From VAZQ01 sp963756715 (GTDB taxonomy: Bacteria; Pseudomonadota; Alphaproteobacteria; Rhizobiales; Xanthobacteraceae): DNA of 64,000 nt. Both the position numbers and the translations under genes were made by a program. The DNA is taken from the NCBI GenBank assembly GCA_963756715.1, contig CAVWOV010000042.1, positions 62,001 through 126,000 of the forward strand, given 5' to 3'. Below are positions 1 through 8,910 of the stretch, piece after piece. The notes below the pieces were generated by a model. That model had not been told where the DNA came from. It ran no database searches and was given only the letters and a program-made list of their open reading frames with translations. Position 1 is the first letter of the stretch; every line of letters begins with the position of its first letter.

Positions 1-1248
1 CTTGAGCGCGCCAGGAGTGCCGGGCGACTTCGCATGGCTTGCGTAGGGCGTGCTCAGTACCGACGAACGCGGCACGGTCGTGAACGGGTCGCGCGGGTCG
101 TAGTAGCCCTTGACGGGGTCCTTCAAGGCATCGAGTACCTTCGCGCAATCGCCGATGGCACGGCAGTGAATGCCGCTGCGATCGCAATAGATGTCGGCGC
201 CGATGGCGCCGCCGTCGAAGCCGAGCATCGCCTTGTGCGGCAGGATCAGTGCGACCGCGTTATGGTTGGAGGGGCCGCGGCAGGAGGCGCGGGTTTCCTC
301 GCCCAGGCTCGCCATCACCATGTTGGTGCTGACCGACAGCGCCGAGCCCGAGCTTGAGCCGAGCGAAGCCGAGCGGGTGGTGTCGTACGGATTGGCGGGA
401 TTGCCGCTCCAGGTGCTGCGCTGATAGCCGAGGGTCGACGGCAGCACCTTATCCGGCCGATGGCGGCCGCCAGGATCGCCGGCGCGGCCGTTGTATTCGG
501 TGTTGACCGCCTTGGCGAAGATGATCGCGCCCTTGTTGCGCAACTGCTCGACAAGCACATGGTCGCGCGCCGGAAAATCGATGTCGTAGCGGGCGTCACC
601 GCCGCCGGTGGAGCGCATGTCCTTGGTATCGAACGGGTCCTTGAACGAGAACACGACGCCGTACATGGGCATCGCTTCGAGATCCGGGTCGCGCCCATAA
701 GCGGCATCAAGCTCAGCCGCCCGCTCCAGCGCGTCGGGCAGGTGGCGGAAGAATTCGCAGACCGGCGGTGCGCCGGGCGGCAATGGCCCCTGCGAGGGGT
801 GGCGGTCGAAATCGCCGCGGCAGGTTACCGACCGCTCGCCGCGGATGTTGAGCGTGGCAAGAGCATTGACCTGGCAGGCATTCGGGATGCCGGCGATCAT
901 GCCGAACTGCTGCGATACCGACGGATCGGAAGCGGTTGGTTCCATGCGGCCGAATTCGAGCGCCGGCCCGTGGTATTGATCGAGGTCGGGCAGGATGGTC
1001 GCGGCGCTGACGGTGTGCGTGGGGAAACGCAGCCGAACGCCGGCGCGCACCGTGCCGGTGGCCTCGGCCACCGGGGCGCCGTTCTCGGTCACCAGCACGC
1101 TCGCGACGCCGTTGAAGGCGCGGACGCGGTCGAGATAGTGCCGGACGACCGCGACGCAAGTCGTCCGTCCCGCCCTGATGGCCTGATGCAGTTCGTCGAT
1201 CGTCGCCTCTTCGAGGCGAAACGGCTCAATGTCCAGTTGATCAATCAT
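1..1248 (-). CDS. Amidase signature family hydrolase (partial, C-terminus beyond the window)
   Basis: The reverse strand is open from an ATG at 1248 to base 1, so about 416 residues are visible and the end is missing. A GAGGAT ribosome site lies a few bases before the ATG. Amidase-signature features are present in order: the catalytic Lys in a SFKDPFDT segment, a Ser/Gly-rich LGSSSGSALS stretch carrying the cis-Ser, and GEETRASCRGPSN, which corresponds to the usual G-E-T-x-G-S-x-R-x-P around the nucleophilic Ser. Family members hydrolyse amide bonds of small molecules or peptides. The divergent nucleophile loop means the substrate cannot be predicted. The frame was found by direct translation because it has no stop inside the window. 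Confidence 0.85.
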   Translation of the reverse strand, partial: MIDQLDIEPFRLEEATIDELHQAIRAGRTTCVAVVRHYLDRVRAFNGVASVLVTENGAPVAEATGTVRAGVRLRFPTHTVSAATILPDLDQYHGPALEFGRMEPTASDPSVSQQFGMIAGIPNACQVNALATLNIRGERSVTCRGDFDRHPSQGPLPPGAPPVCEFFRHLPDALERAAELDAAYGRDPDLEAMPMYGVVFSFKDPFDTKDMRSTGGGDARYDIDFPARDHVLVEQLRNKGAIIFAKAVNTEYNGRAGDPGGRHRPDKVLPSTLGYQRSTWSGNPANPYDTTRSASLGSSSGSALSVSTNMVMASLGEETRASCRGPSNHNAVALILPHKAMLGFDGGAIGADIYCDRSGIHCRAIGDCAKVLDALKDPVKGYYDPRDPFTTVPRSSVLSTPYASHAKSPGTPGALK

Positions 1249-1307
1249 CACGCGATCCTCGCGTGAGTTCTCACCAAAATTAGTCGCGATGGCAATGGTT
1301 CAATCGG

Positions 1308-1373
1308 ATCATCCGCCTGCCGGTTGAGCAGGCGGATGATGTGCAAGATCGACGGCGGCCGGAATCGGCCGCC
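1308..1373. terminator. Two consecutive perfect hairpins between minus-strand genes
   Basis: A 13-bp perfect stem (1308-1320 with 1328-1340, 7-base loop) is followed by an 8-bp stem (1354-1361 with 1366-1373, 4-base loop). They lie just after the stop of the propeller gene at 1384 and before the amidase. There is no clear T-run, so termination is inferred from position and strength only. Confidence 0.5.
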
Positions 1374-1383
1374 TGACGGGTAA

Positions 1384-3231
1384 TTATTGACGATCTGCTG
1401 CAGCCTTGAGGGCTTGCAAGTCGGCCTCGCTGCGCATCGTCATGACCGCGACCTTTCGCGCGCGGAAGTAGGGCAGAACAACCTGCATCGGTTGTCCGTC
1501 CCGCTCCAATAACGAAACGTACCGCGGCTCCGCCCCGCGCGTCGGCAGGTCGAACGCGGTCCACGCGGAGGTCTGCGGATTGTAGCGCAGTACGCGATCG
1601 GCGCCCCAGATGTTGGTCCATGCGTTGTGACTGTTGTCGACGGCCACATGGTAGGGTTGCTGCTGTCCCGGGAGCGGGACGTAGGTGGTCGCGTGCGTGC
1701 GGGTGTCGATGCGCGCGAGATTGGCGCCCCATGAATTGCCGACCCAGAGCACGTCGGCGTTCTTGTCGGTGCCCATCCGCCGCGGACCCTGTGCCCACGG
1801 CAGCGGGTTGTTGAAGTCAGGCTGCATGTAGGTCTCGTAGAACTTGCGCGCTTCCGGCGTCGCGCTATCCACGAACTCCTGGACCGGCGCAAGCTTCACT
1901 TCCTGCGGCTTCCCGGTCGTCATGTCGCCCTTACCGATGATGTCGAGCGTCATCTCCGCCCACCAGCCGTTGCCGTCACGGTCGGCGGCCGCGCCGTAGG
2001 TGACGCCGGTACCGTTCGGCGTCTTGTAGGTGATGGACTTGAACGCGGTGAACCTTTCGGTCACCGGATCGAAACTCAGGGCACCGTCAGGCGCTGAGGA
2101 CCAGATGCGGCCTTTGCCATCAAAGTCGACGGTGGTGGCGCCGCCGGTCGGCGACATGCCGGTGGGCGGCAGGAAGACCTCGATCTGCTCGGTCTTGGGA
2201 TCGATCCGGCCCAGGCCGCCACGGCCCGGGTTGATGTTGAACCAGATCGTGCCGTTCTTGTCGCGCGTCATGCCATGCGTCTGCGCGGCAAAACCGTTCG
2301 GCGCCGCCACCTTGAAGAGCTTCACCGCGCCGGTATTTGAATCGATCTTGCCAATGGTCGTGCGCTTGTTCTGGATGTTGCAGGTGAACCAGATCTGGCC
2401 GTTGAGATCGAGCCAGGCGTCATGCACGCCCCAGCCTGGGATCAGCACCGACGGCGTTCCGAATGACCAGTCGCTGCCGTCGTTCTGCACGAAATTGTCC
2501 GGCAGACCGGCATCGGGGTCGAGCGGGACTTCATATTCCTTCGTCACGACACGCGCTGCCTCTCCGGACGGGCGCGGATCGGGCTTGAAGCGCATTGTGC
2601 TTTCGCCCGGACCGCGTGCGCGTGCGAGGTAGGCCGCCAAGTCCTTCTGATGGTAGTCGAGAACGCCTGATGGCGAACGGCTCTTGCCAACATAGGTGCC
2701 GTAGACGTTGACGTTCTTCATCAGGTCGATGATGGCGTTCCAGCCGGTCTCATCGAACTTGTGTTGGAGAATGTAGCTCGACGTATGACAGGAGGTGCAA
2801 TTGTTGCGCACGAGCTGTTTCATGAGCTTGTCGTGCGGCGTGCCGTCCGGCAGTGCAGCCAGCATGACGTTACCCGGCAATTGCTTCACGAAGTCCTGAG
2901 TCGACTTGAGGACAAAGCCCTGTTTGCGTGCGGCGTTCAGGTCGACGCCGGCCTTGGCGGTCTCGAAGCCGACAGCCTGCGCCCAGACGCGATACTGTCC
3001 CGACGGCAGCGGCGGGAAATAATAATTGCCGGCCTCGTCGGTATAGACCGTCGTCGTGATCGTGCCGTTGGCGGGCTTGGCCGATACCGTAATGCCGCCG
3101 AGCTTCTCGCCACCCGCCGCGGTGATCGTTCCGCTTAGCATGGCATCGGCGGCGATGGCGGCGGTGACGCAACCCAACGCACCGCTCACGGCGAGCGCGG
3201 CGGCAAAGAGCAGGCAACGAGGGTATGTCAT
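1384..3231 (-). CDS. Exported carboxypeptidase-regulatory/haem/beta-propeller (Vgb-like) protein
   Basis: This is a 615-residue secreted protein. The chosen ATG at 3231 has a GGGAGA site 7 bases upstream and gives a signal peptide (hydrophobic segment, then AIA-ADA); the open frame extends further upstream to 3318 but overlaps the cytochrome gene. Residues about 30-100 form a carboxypeptidase-regulatory-like (CarboxypepD_reg) beta-sandwich. A CTSCH haem-binding motif sits near 145-149. Residues about 260-600 hold repeated propeller blades like virginiamycin B lyase. The cytochrome c gene lies immediately upstream on the same strand, so the pair probably works in periplasmic electron transfer or oxidation. 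The substrate is unknown; lyase activity should not be assumed. Confidence 0.82.
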   Translation of the reverse strand: MTYPRCLLFAAALAVSGALGCVTAAIAADAMLSGTITAAGGEKLGGITVSAKPANGTITTTVYTDEAGNYYFPPLPSGQYRVWAQAVGFETAKAGVDLNAARKQGFVLKSTQDFVKQLPGNVMLAALPDGTPHDKLMKQLVRNNCTSCHTSSYILQHKFDETGWNAIIDLMKNVNVYGTYVGKSRSPSGVLDYHQKDLAAYLARARGPGESTMRFKPDPRPSGEAARVVTKEYEVPLDPDAGLPDNFVQNDGSDWSFGTPSVLIPGWGVHDAWLDLNGQIWFTCNIQNKRTTIGKIDSNTGAVKLFKVAAPNGFAAQTHGMTRDKNGTIWFNINPGRGGLGRIDPKTEQIEVFLPPTGMSPTGGATTVDFDGKGRIWSSAPDGALSFDPVTERFTAFKSITYKTPNGTGVTYGAAADRDGNGWWAEMTLDIIGKGDMTTGKPQEVKLAPVQEFVDSATPEARKFYETYMQPDFNNPLPWAQGPRRMGTDKNADVLWVGNSWGANLARIDTRTHATTYVPLPGQQQPYHVAVDNSHNAWTNIWGADRVLRYNPQTSAWTAFDLPTRGAEPRYVSLLERDGQPMQVVLPYFRARKVAVMTMRSEADLQALKAAADRQ

Positions 3232-3280
3232 GACGTCGTCTCCCATTGATCCAGTCAGCGCGAAGCCGAGCGAGGCGCCT

Positions 3281-3616
3281 TCATGGCGCGGGGGCGGGAA
3301 CGGTTTTGAGATACGCAACGATGGCGTTGATCTGTGCAGGCTCGAAGTGATGCTTGAAGCCCGGCATCCGCGGCGTCCCGTCGCTGATGACTTGCCGCAT
3401 CACGTCGTCGCTGCCGCCCGCGGAATCTTTCGACAGCACAGGTCCGTATTGCGGGCTCGTCAGTTGCGGTTTGGTGTGACAGACGCGGCAGGACTGGTTG
3501 AAGAGCCGCAGGCCGGCGAGTTGGGTTTCGTTGAGATTTGGCTCGTTGCCGGTCTGCGGCCAGGCCGCAAATGTGGATGAGCACAGGATCAGCAACGCTG
3601 TTACACAACGTTTCAT
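3281..3616 (-). CDS. Small periplasmic class I cytochrome c
   Basis: This encodes 111 residues with a signal peptide and one CXXCH haem motif (SCRVCH). A C-terminal Met in the PRMPGF segment is a likely axial ligand, and the protein ends in the helix AIVAYLKT typical of class I c-type cytochromes. The start at 3616 has a GGGGAGAGG ribosome site. It lies about 50 bases upstream of the haem/propeller gene and is probably co-transcribed, acting as its electron acceptor or donor. The partner assignment is inferred from adjacency. Confidence 0.85.
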   Translation of the reverse strand: MKRCVTALLILCSSTFAAWPQTGNEPNLNETQLAGLRLFNQSCRVCHTKPQLTSPQYGPVLSKDSAGGSDDVMRQVISDGTPRMPGFKHHFEPAQINAIVAYLKTVPAPAP

Positions 3617-3835
3617 CGGGCCTCTCCCCATTACAATCGTTTTTCGTTCTGTCGGCGGTCGTTACCGCACTTTTAGGATGAGCCTTTTCTTTTGGGCCAG
3701 CAAGGCGATTTGCGCAGCTCGTTTATGCGCTGGTTACATCGGGAGGACCTTGGTAATTGATGAACCTCCGAGCCTCCTCGGATGCTGTGCGGATCCCGTA
3801 CTCAACATATCGCAAGAACTCATAGGCCGCCCGTC

Positions 3836-5326
3836 ATGGTCATCTCATCGCGACGCGTCTCGGTGCGATACATCGTTTGGCTGCTGCGCCGCATTCGTTC
3901 TGCCGCGACGCTAGCGATCTTGCTCTTCGGATTTCTGACGAGTTTGAGCGGCGGATCACTCTGCGCGGAGGAGCAACGGATTACGGGCCGCTTCATCGCC
4001 GTCAGCGATTTGCATTTCGACCCGTTCGCAGCGCCGGAGTTGGTCAACGAACTAGCCGCCGCGCCGCCGGAGAGGTGGCGCGAAATTCTGGGGCGAACCG
4101 CGGCCGATCGATACGGCAGCTATGGCCGCGATACCACGTGGCCGCTGCTTGAGAGCGCGCTCGATCAGATGCATGCGGTGGAACCTGACCCGGCCTTCCT
4201 GATTCTGACCGGCGACCTGTTGGCGCATCGCTTCCGATCCAAGTTCGAGGCCAGCGCGACCAATCACAGCGAAGACGATTATCGTGGCTTCGTCGACAAG
4301 ACGGCCAGCTTTCTCGCCGAGGAAATCAGGCGCCGCTTCCCGGAGCGCCGCGTGTTTCTGACGCTGGGCAACGAGGATTCCGATTGCGGCGATTATCGCC
4401 TCAGCCCCGGCGGCATTTTTCTGAATGACACGCTGCGCCTTGCGGCAAAGCTGGCCGGCGCTGGCGACGATCCGTCCTTCGCGCGCGATTGGCTGAGCGG
4501 TCACGGCTACGACCTTGCAAGCGGCGCCATTCCGGGGCTGCGCATCATCGCGGTCAATTCGGTGTTTTTGTCAGAGAGATACCGCGACGCGTGTGGGGGC
4601 AGCCCGGCAGGCCTTCTCAGAAAAGATGTGATCTCGTGGCTGTCGGAACGCCTCGAAGCCGTGTCGCGCGCCGGCGAGACGGCATGGCTGCTGTTCCATA
4701 TTCCGCCCGGCGCCGACCCCTATGCGACCGTCAGGCGTGGCGCATGTCCGTCCGGTCTGACGGCGATGTGGGCCGCGGAGCAGGCGCAAGACTTCTCCGA
4801 TGTGTTGCAGCGCTACGCGAACACGGTGACCGCGACCTATGCGGGGCACACCCACATGGATGAGTTTCGCGTCATCGGAAGAGACGGCCGTCTCGACGGC
4901 TTTACGCTCAACACGCCCGGTATCAGTCCGGTGTTCGGTCAGAACCCCGGTTTCCACGTCTATTCCTATGGCGCGTCCGGCAATCTGGTCGATCGCGAAA
5001 CCTGGTACGCCGACGGCTTGGATCCGGCGGCAGCAACCGGAAGGCTGACCTGGAAGCGGGAGTATCGGTTTTCGGAGCTCTGGCAGTTGCCGGCGCTCGA
5101 TGCGGCGAACCTGGCAAGACTGGCCGACCTTATCGGCACCGACGAGCAGGCGCGCGCGAAGTGGTTTTCCGTCTACCCGGTTGGCCGAACGGCCAATTGG
5201 AACCTGCCGGACGGCGTCACCAGCCTATCGCCGGAAACCTTCCGCGCTTACGACTGTGCGATGAAGCACGTCGATGCCGGCGAGTATCGACGATGCCTCT
5301 GCGGCGCTGAACAGCGCCGGCAGTAA
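3836..5326 (+). CDS. Exported metallophosphoesterase (acid sphingomyelinase-like)
   Basis: The protein has about 496 residues. Calcineurin-like phosphoesterase motifs are visible in order: SDLHFDPF (D-x-H), a GDLLAHR block, GNEDSD in place of the usual GNHE, and AGHTHMDEF near the C-terminus, which supplies the last metal ligands. An N-terminal arginine-rich stretch and a hydrophobic segment ending near SLCAEEQ indicate export. The overall pattern resembles sphingomyelinase-like phosphodiesterases, so a phosphodiester or phosphomonoester substrate in the periplasm is likely. The start is uncertain because neither 3782 nor 3836 has a strong ribosome site; 3836 was chosen because the signal peptide follows directly. 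It is divergent from the cytochrome gene. Confidence 0.8.
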   Translation: MVISSRRVSVRYIVWLLRRIRSAATLAILLFGFLTSLSGGSLCAEEQRITGRFIAVSDLHFDPFAAPELVNELAAAPPERWREILGRTAADRYGSYGRDTTWPLLESALDQMHAVEPDPAFLILTGDLLAHRFRSKFEASATNHSEDDYRGFVDKTASFLAEEIRRRFPERRVFLTLGNEDSDCGDYRLSPGGIFLNDTLRLAAKLAGAGDDPSFARDWLSGHGYDLASGAIPGLRIIAVNSVFLSERYRDACGGSPAGLLRKDVISWLSERLEAVSRAGETAWLLFHIPPGADPYATVRRGACPSGLTAMWAAEQAQDFSDVLQRYANTVTATYAGHTHMDEFRVIGRDGRLDGFTLNTPGISPVFGQNPGFHVYSYGASGNLVDRETWYADGLDPAAATGRLTWKREYRFSELWQLPALDAANLARLADLIGTDEQARAKWFSVYPVGRTANWNLPDGVTSLSPETFRAYDCAMKHVDAGEYRRCLCGAEQRRQ

Positions 5327-5347
5327 CAGGTCCTGAGGCGCGAGGAA

Positions 5348-7195
5348 TCAATCCTTGGTCGCGAGAATCGCCGCCAGCGCCGGGTCACCCTTCTCGGTGA
5401 GTTCGTCGAGCTTGGTGCGGCACCAGTGATAGGCCGCCTCGAAGACTTCATAGTGATGGTCGAAATCCATGAAGTTCGCGCCCGGGAACGGCGGCACCGT
5501 CAGCACCAGATCAAGCGGGCCGACCGGCAGCAGTTCGGGGTTCTGGTTCATGACCAGGCAGCGCTGCAACACGCCGATCGGGCTGGGCACGCGCGGCAGC
5601 TTCCGGCGGCCCGACGGCGTCATCATCTGGCGGAGCAATCCCCAGCGCCCCGGAATGCTCATGTAGTCCACGTCGAATCGCTGCTGCATTTCGCGCACGC
5701 CGAAATGTACAACGAGATTCGGCCCGGTCTTGAGCGCCTTCATCGAGCGCAGCGGGACGTTGTCGACCACACCACCGTCGACCAGCATCCGGCCGTCATC
5801 GGTGAAGACCGGCGGCAGCACGGCGGGAAGCGAGCCCGATGCCCGCACCGCCTTCCACATCGGGCCGCGCCTGATCAGATAGGGCCCCTGTCCCGAACCA
5901 TCGAGCACGGTCGCGACCGCGAAGAATGGGCGCCAGGCGTCCTCGACGCAGATGTCGCGGTATTGCCGGCGCAGCGCCTGGTCGAACGGCTGGTGGTCGA
6001 GCAGGGCGTAGCGGGGAAAGGTGAAACGCTTGAACCCCCGGCTGGTCACGAACACGTCGTGGGTGCCGATGTCGACTTCCTCGGGGGTTAGCATCATCGC
6101 AAACCCGCCGAGGATTGCCGCGCCGACGCTGGCGCCGCCGAGAAGATCGAAGTTCGTGCCGCGCTCCGTGAACGCCTTGTAGATGCCGATATGGGCGGGA
6201 CCGAAGCCGCCGCCGCCGGCCCCGACGTAGCCGACCGCGCGTCCGGTCAGGAAGCGGTGGAGGCTCTTGAGATCGAGATCATCCTCCAGCGACATGTGAT
6301 GATGCATCGCCACGTCGCGTTGCTTGAGCCAGGCGGCCGTACCCTCGACCCACCCGGTGCGGTGGTCATGCAGGCATACCAGCCGGCGGCGGGCAGGCGG
6401 GTGCGTTTCGAGTGCGAACGCTTCGACCGGGTTGAGCCCGTCAGACGCTGTACCCGACACGACGATCAGTATCTGGTCCGCCTGCCGGATCGCCTTGCGC
6501 GTCCATTCGGTGAGCGTGTCGTCGACCAGATAGGCGATCAACTCGTATTCGTGCTCGATGGCGTTGAGCCAGTTTGACACCGACGGATCGTCAGGCGTAC
6601 GCCCGGGAAAGTGGCGCTGCACGTAATCGCTCGTCAGCAGGCGGCCCTTGCCGCGGTGTCCGACTACGGCGTCAAGACGGTCGTAAAATATCTGCGGGAT
6701 CGGCTGGTTGCCCCCGGCGATCACCGTGATGGTGCGTGCGGCGGTGCCGCGTCGTTCCTGCGCGCCGCGGGTGCTGCCTTCGGCCAGCCGGCGCGCCAGC
6801 GCGCGTAGCAGGGTCTGATGGATCGCCGGCACCTTCTCGGCTACGCTGTCGAACGATACGCGGTCGAGTTCCAGCACGACTGAATCACGGGCTGCGATGA
6901 TGGTGGCGTTGCGCGGCGCACCGGAGAAGAAGCCGGTTTCGCCGATCGGTTCGCCGACCCCGATCTCGTTGATGGGGGTCGGCTGCCCCTCAACCCAGAC
7001 TTCGAAGCGCCCGGACACCACGACGTAGACCGAGTCCGACGGGCTGTACTGGCGAACCAGGACCTCGCCGCGCAGCAGGTTGTGGACCTTTGCGCGCGAC
7101 CAGATTTCGTCCAACTGGTCGTTCGACAGCTCGCGGAAAATCGCCGTCGAGCGCAGCAACACCGTTGCATTCAGGGTGCCCGGTTCGTCTGCCAT
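5348..7195 (-). CDS. Patatin-like phospholipase with N-terminal cyclic-nucleotide-binding domain
   Basis: The protein has 615 residues. The N-terminal ~130 residues form a cNMP-binding domain, with a phosphate-cassette-like GETGFFSGAPRNATI segment. A middle region of roughly 150-320 is followed by a patatin domain: the glycine-rich oxyanion motif AGGGGFG, the nucleophile elbow GASVG (Ser near 356), and the catalytic Asp in MLVDGGVVDN. This is the NTE/YlbK-RssA architecture: a lysophospholipase or phospholipase A acting at membranes, possibly gated by a nucleotide. Start 7195 follows AAGGAAAGACAGAG; an upstream ATG at 7228 is possible. It is convergent with the phosphoesterase gene. Phospholipid is the likely substrate; nucleotide control is inferred from the domain. 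Confidence 0.87.
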   Translation of the reverse strand: MADEPGTLNATVLLRSTAIFRELSNDQLDEIWSRAKVHNLLRGEVLVRQYSPSDSVYVVVSGRFEVWVEGQPTPINEIGVGEPIGETGFFSGAPRNATIIAARDSVVLELDRVSFDSVAEKVPAIHQTLLRALARRLAEGSTRGAQERRGTAARTITVIAGGNQPIPQIFYDRLDAVVGHRGKGRLLTSDYVQRHFPGRTPDDPSVSNWLNAIEHEYELIAYLVDDTLTEWTRKAIRQADQILIVVSGTASDGLNPVEAFALETHPPARRRLVCLHDHRTGWVEGTAAWLKQRDVAMHHHMSLEDDLDLKSLHRFLTGRAVGYVGAGGGGFGPAHIGIYKAFTERGTNFDLLGGASVGAAILGGFAMMLTPEEVDIGTHDVFVTSRGFKRFTFPRYALLDHQPFDQALRRQYRDICVEDAWRPFFAVATVLDGSGQGPYLIRRGPMWKAVRASGSLPAVLPPVFTDDGRMLVDGGVVDNVPLRSMKALKTGPNLVVHFGVREMQQRFDVDYMSIPGRWGLLRQMMTPSGRRKLPRVPSPIGVLQRCLVMNQNPELLPVGPLDLVLTVPPFPGANFMDFDHHYEVFEAAYHWCRTKLDELTEKGDPALAAILATKD

Positions 7196-7434
7196 GCGGA
7201 ACTCTGTCTTTCCTTGAATTTCGGGCATCTTTGCAGACCGGCCCGCCGTTGGCTAATCGGCGAAATTATCCCAGTAAAATCAAGATGATCGCCCGTGATC
7301 TTGGCTCCCGTGAGATGGTCCGGGAAAGCGCCGAAGCGTGATGGCGAGCACATCGGCGATTGGGGGGTGTCCGTAAGGTCCTGGTCATGGACAGGGCGAT
7401 TGGCCGCCCCCCGAACCGGGACAAAGAGGACACC

Positions 7435-8770
7435 ATGTTGGACCGCACGAACATCACCACCCAGATCGCCGCCCCGAAGACCGAGACCGCGGTGTTCGAG
7501 AGCCTCGAATCCAACGTGCGCTCCTACGCCCGCAGCTTCTCGGCCGTGTTCAGCCGCGCCAAGGGCACCGAGCTCACCGACGTGCACGGCAACCGCTACC
7601 TCGACTTCCTGGCCGGCGCCGGTTCGCTCAACTACGGCCACAACAACGACGTCTTCAAGGGCGCGCTGGTCGACTACATCATGGACGACGGCATCACCCA
7701 CTCGCTCGACCTGCACACGGTCGCCAAGGAGCGCTTCCTGGAGGCGATGCAGAACGTCATCCTCAAGCCGCGCGGCCTCGACAACTACGTCATGCAGTTC
7801 GTCGGCCCGACCGGCACCAACGCGGTCGAAGCCGCGCTGAAGATCGCCCGCAAGGTCACCGGCCGCCAGAACGTCATCTACTTCACCAACGGCTTCCACG
7901 GCGTGTCGATGGGCGCGCTGGCGGTGACCGGCAACTCCTACCTGCGCGCCGCCGCCGGCGTCGCGCTTGACCAACACCACCGCGATGCCGTTCGACGGCT
8001 ATTTCGGCGAGGGCGTCGACACCATCGCGCATCTCGAGAAGGTGCTGTCCGACCCGTCTGGCGGCATGGACACCCCGGCCGCCGTGATCCTCGAGACCGT
8101 GCAGGGCGAAGGCGGGCTCAACGTGGCGCGCATCGACTGGCTCAAGCGCCTCGAGGCGCTGTGCAACAAGCGCGGCATCGTGCTGATCGTCGACGACATC
8201 CAGGCCGGCGTCGGCCGCACCGGAACGTTCTTCTCGTTCGAGCCGGCCGGCATCAAGCCGGACGTGATCACGCTGTCGAAGTCGCTCTCGGGCTACGGCC
8301 TGCCGATGGCGCTGGTGGTGCTCAAGCGCGAACTCGACGTGTGGAAGCCGGGCGAGCACAACGGCACCTTCCGCGGCAACAACCACGCCTTCGTGACCGC
8401 GACGGCTTCGATCGAGCACTACTGGTCGGACGATGCGTTCCAGAACGAGATCCAGGCCAAGGGCCGCTACCTCGCGCAGCGCCTGCAGGGTCTGGTCGAT
8501 CGCTTCGAAGGCCACGCCGTCGAGGTCAAGGGCCGCGGCATGATGATCGGCGTGCGCTGCGCCGACCCGGCCCGCGCCGCGTCGGTGACCAAGAAGGCCT
8601 ACAGCTACGGCCTGATCATCGAGCGCGCCGGCCCGGAGGACGAGGTCATCAAGTGCATGATGCCGCTGACCACCACGTTCGCCGAACTCGAAGAGGGCAT
8701 GGACATCCTGGAGCGCGCCATGGCCGAAGAGTTCGGCGCCACCGACACCGCGGAGGCGCTGGCCGCGTAA
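7435..8770 (+). pseudogene. ectB: Diaminobutyrate--2-oxoglutarate aminotransferase (EctB), frameshifted, orphan
   Basis: Two frames together read a full-length class III PLP aminotransferase of about 444 residues with typical EctB sequence, including DDIQAGVGRTGTFFSFE and the PLP Lys in TLSKSLSGYG. EctB makes L-2,4-diaminobutyrate from aspartate semialdehyde and glutamate in ectoine synthesis. The frame breaks near 7967, where one surplus T separates GVAL from TNTTAMPFDGYF. The start has AAAGAGGACACC before the ATG. No ectA, ectC or ask_ect lies nearby, so the product could alternatively serve a siderophore or another diaminobutyrate pathway. Codons end almost exclusively in G or C, more so than in neighbours, hinting at transfer or high expression. 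Either a pseudogene or a sequence error. Confidence 0.85.
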
Positions 8771-8910
8771 GCCACCCGTCACCAACAGCCGGAGGCTTCG
8801 CCCGCGGTCCCCACGGCCGCCGGCCGCGCCTCCAACCCACCCGCCCTCGGAACGGTCCGTCCCACCGTCCGGGGGCGGGACGATTCTAGGTGATCGCTCT
8901 TCCCGTATAA

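Noticed and set aside
1384..3231. Calling the propeller protein a virginiamycin B lyase
   Set aside because: The protein also carries a haem motif and a carboxypeptidase-regulatory domain and sits with a cytochrome c, which does not fit an antibiotic lyase.
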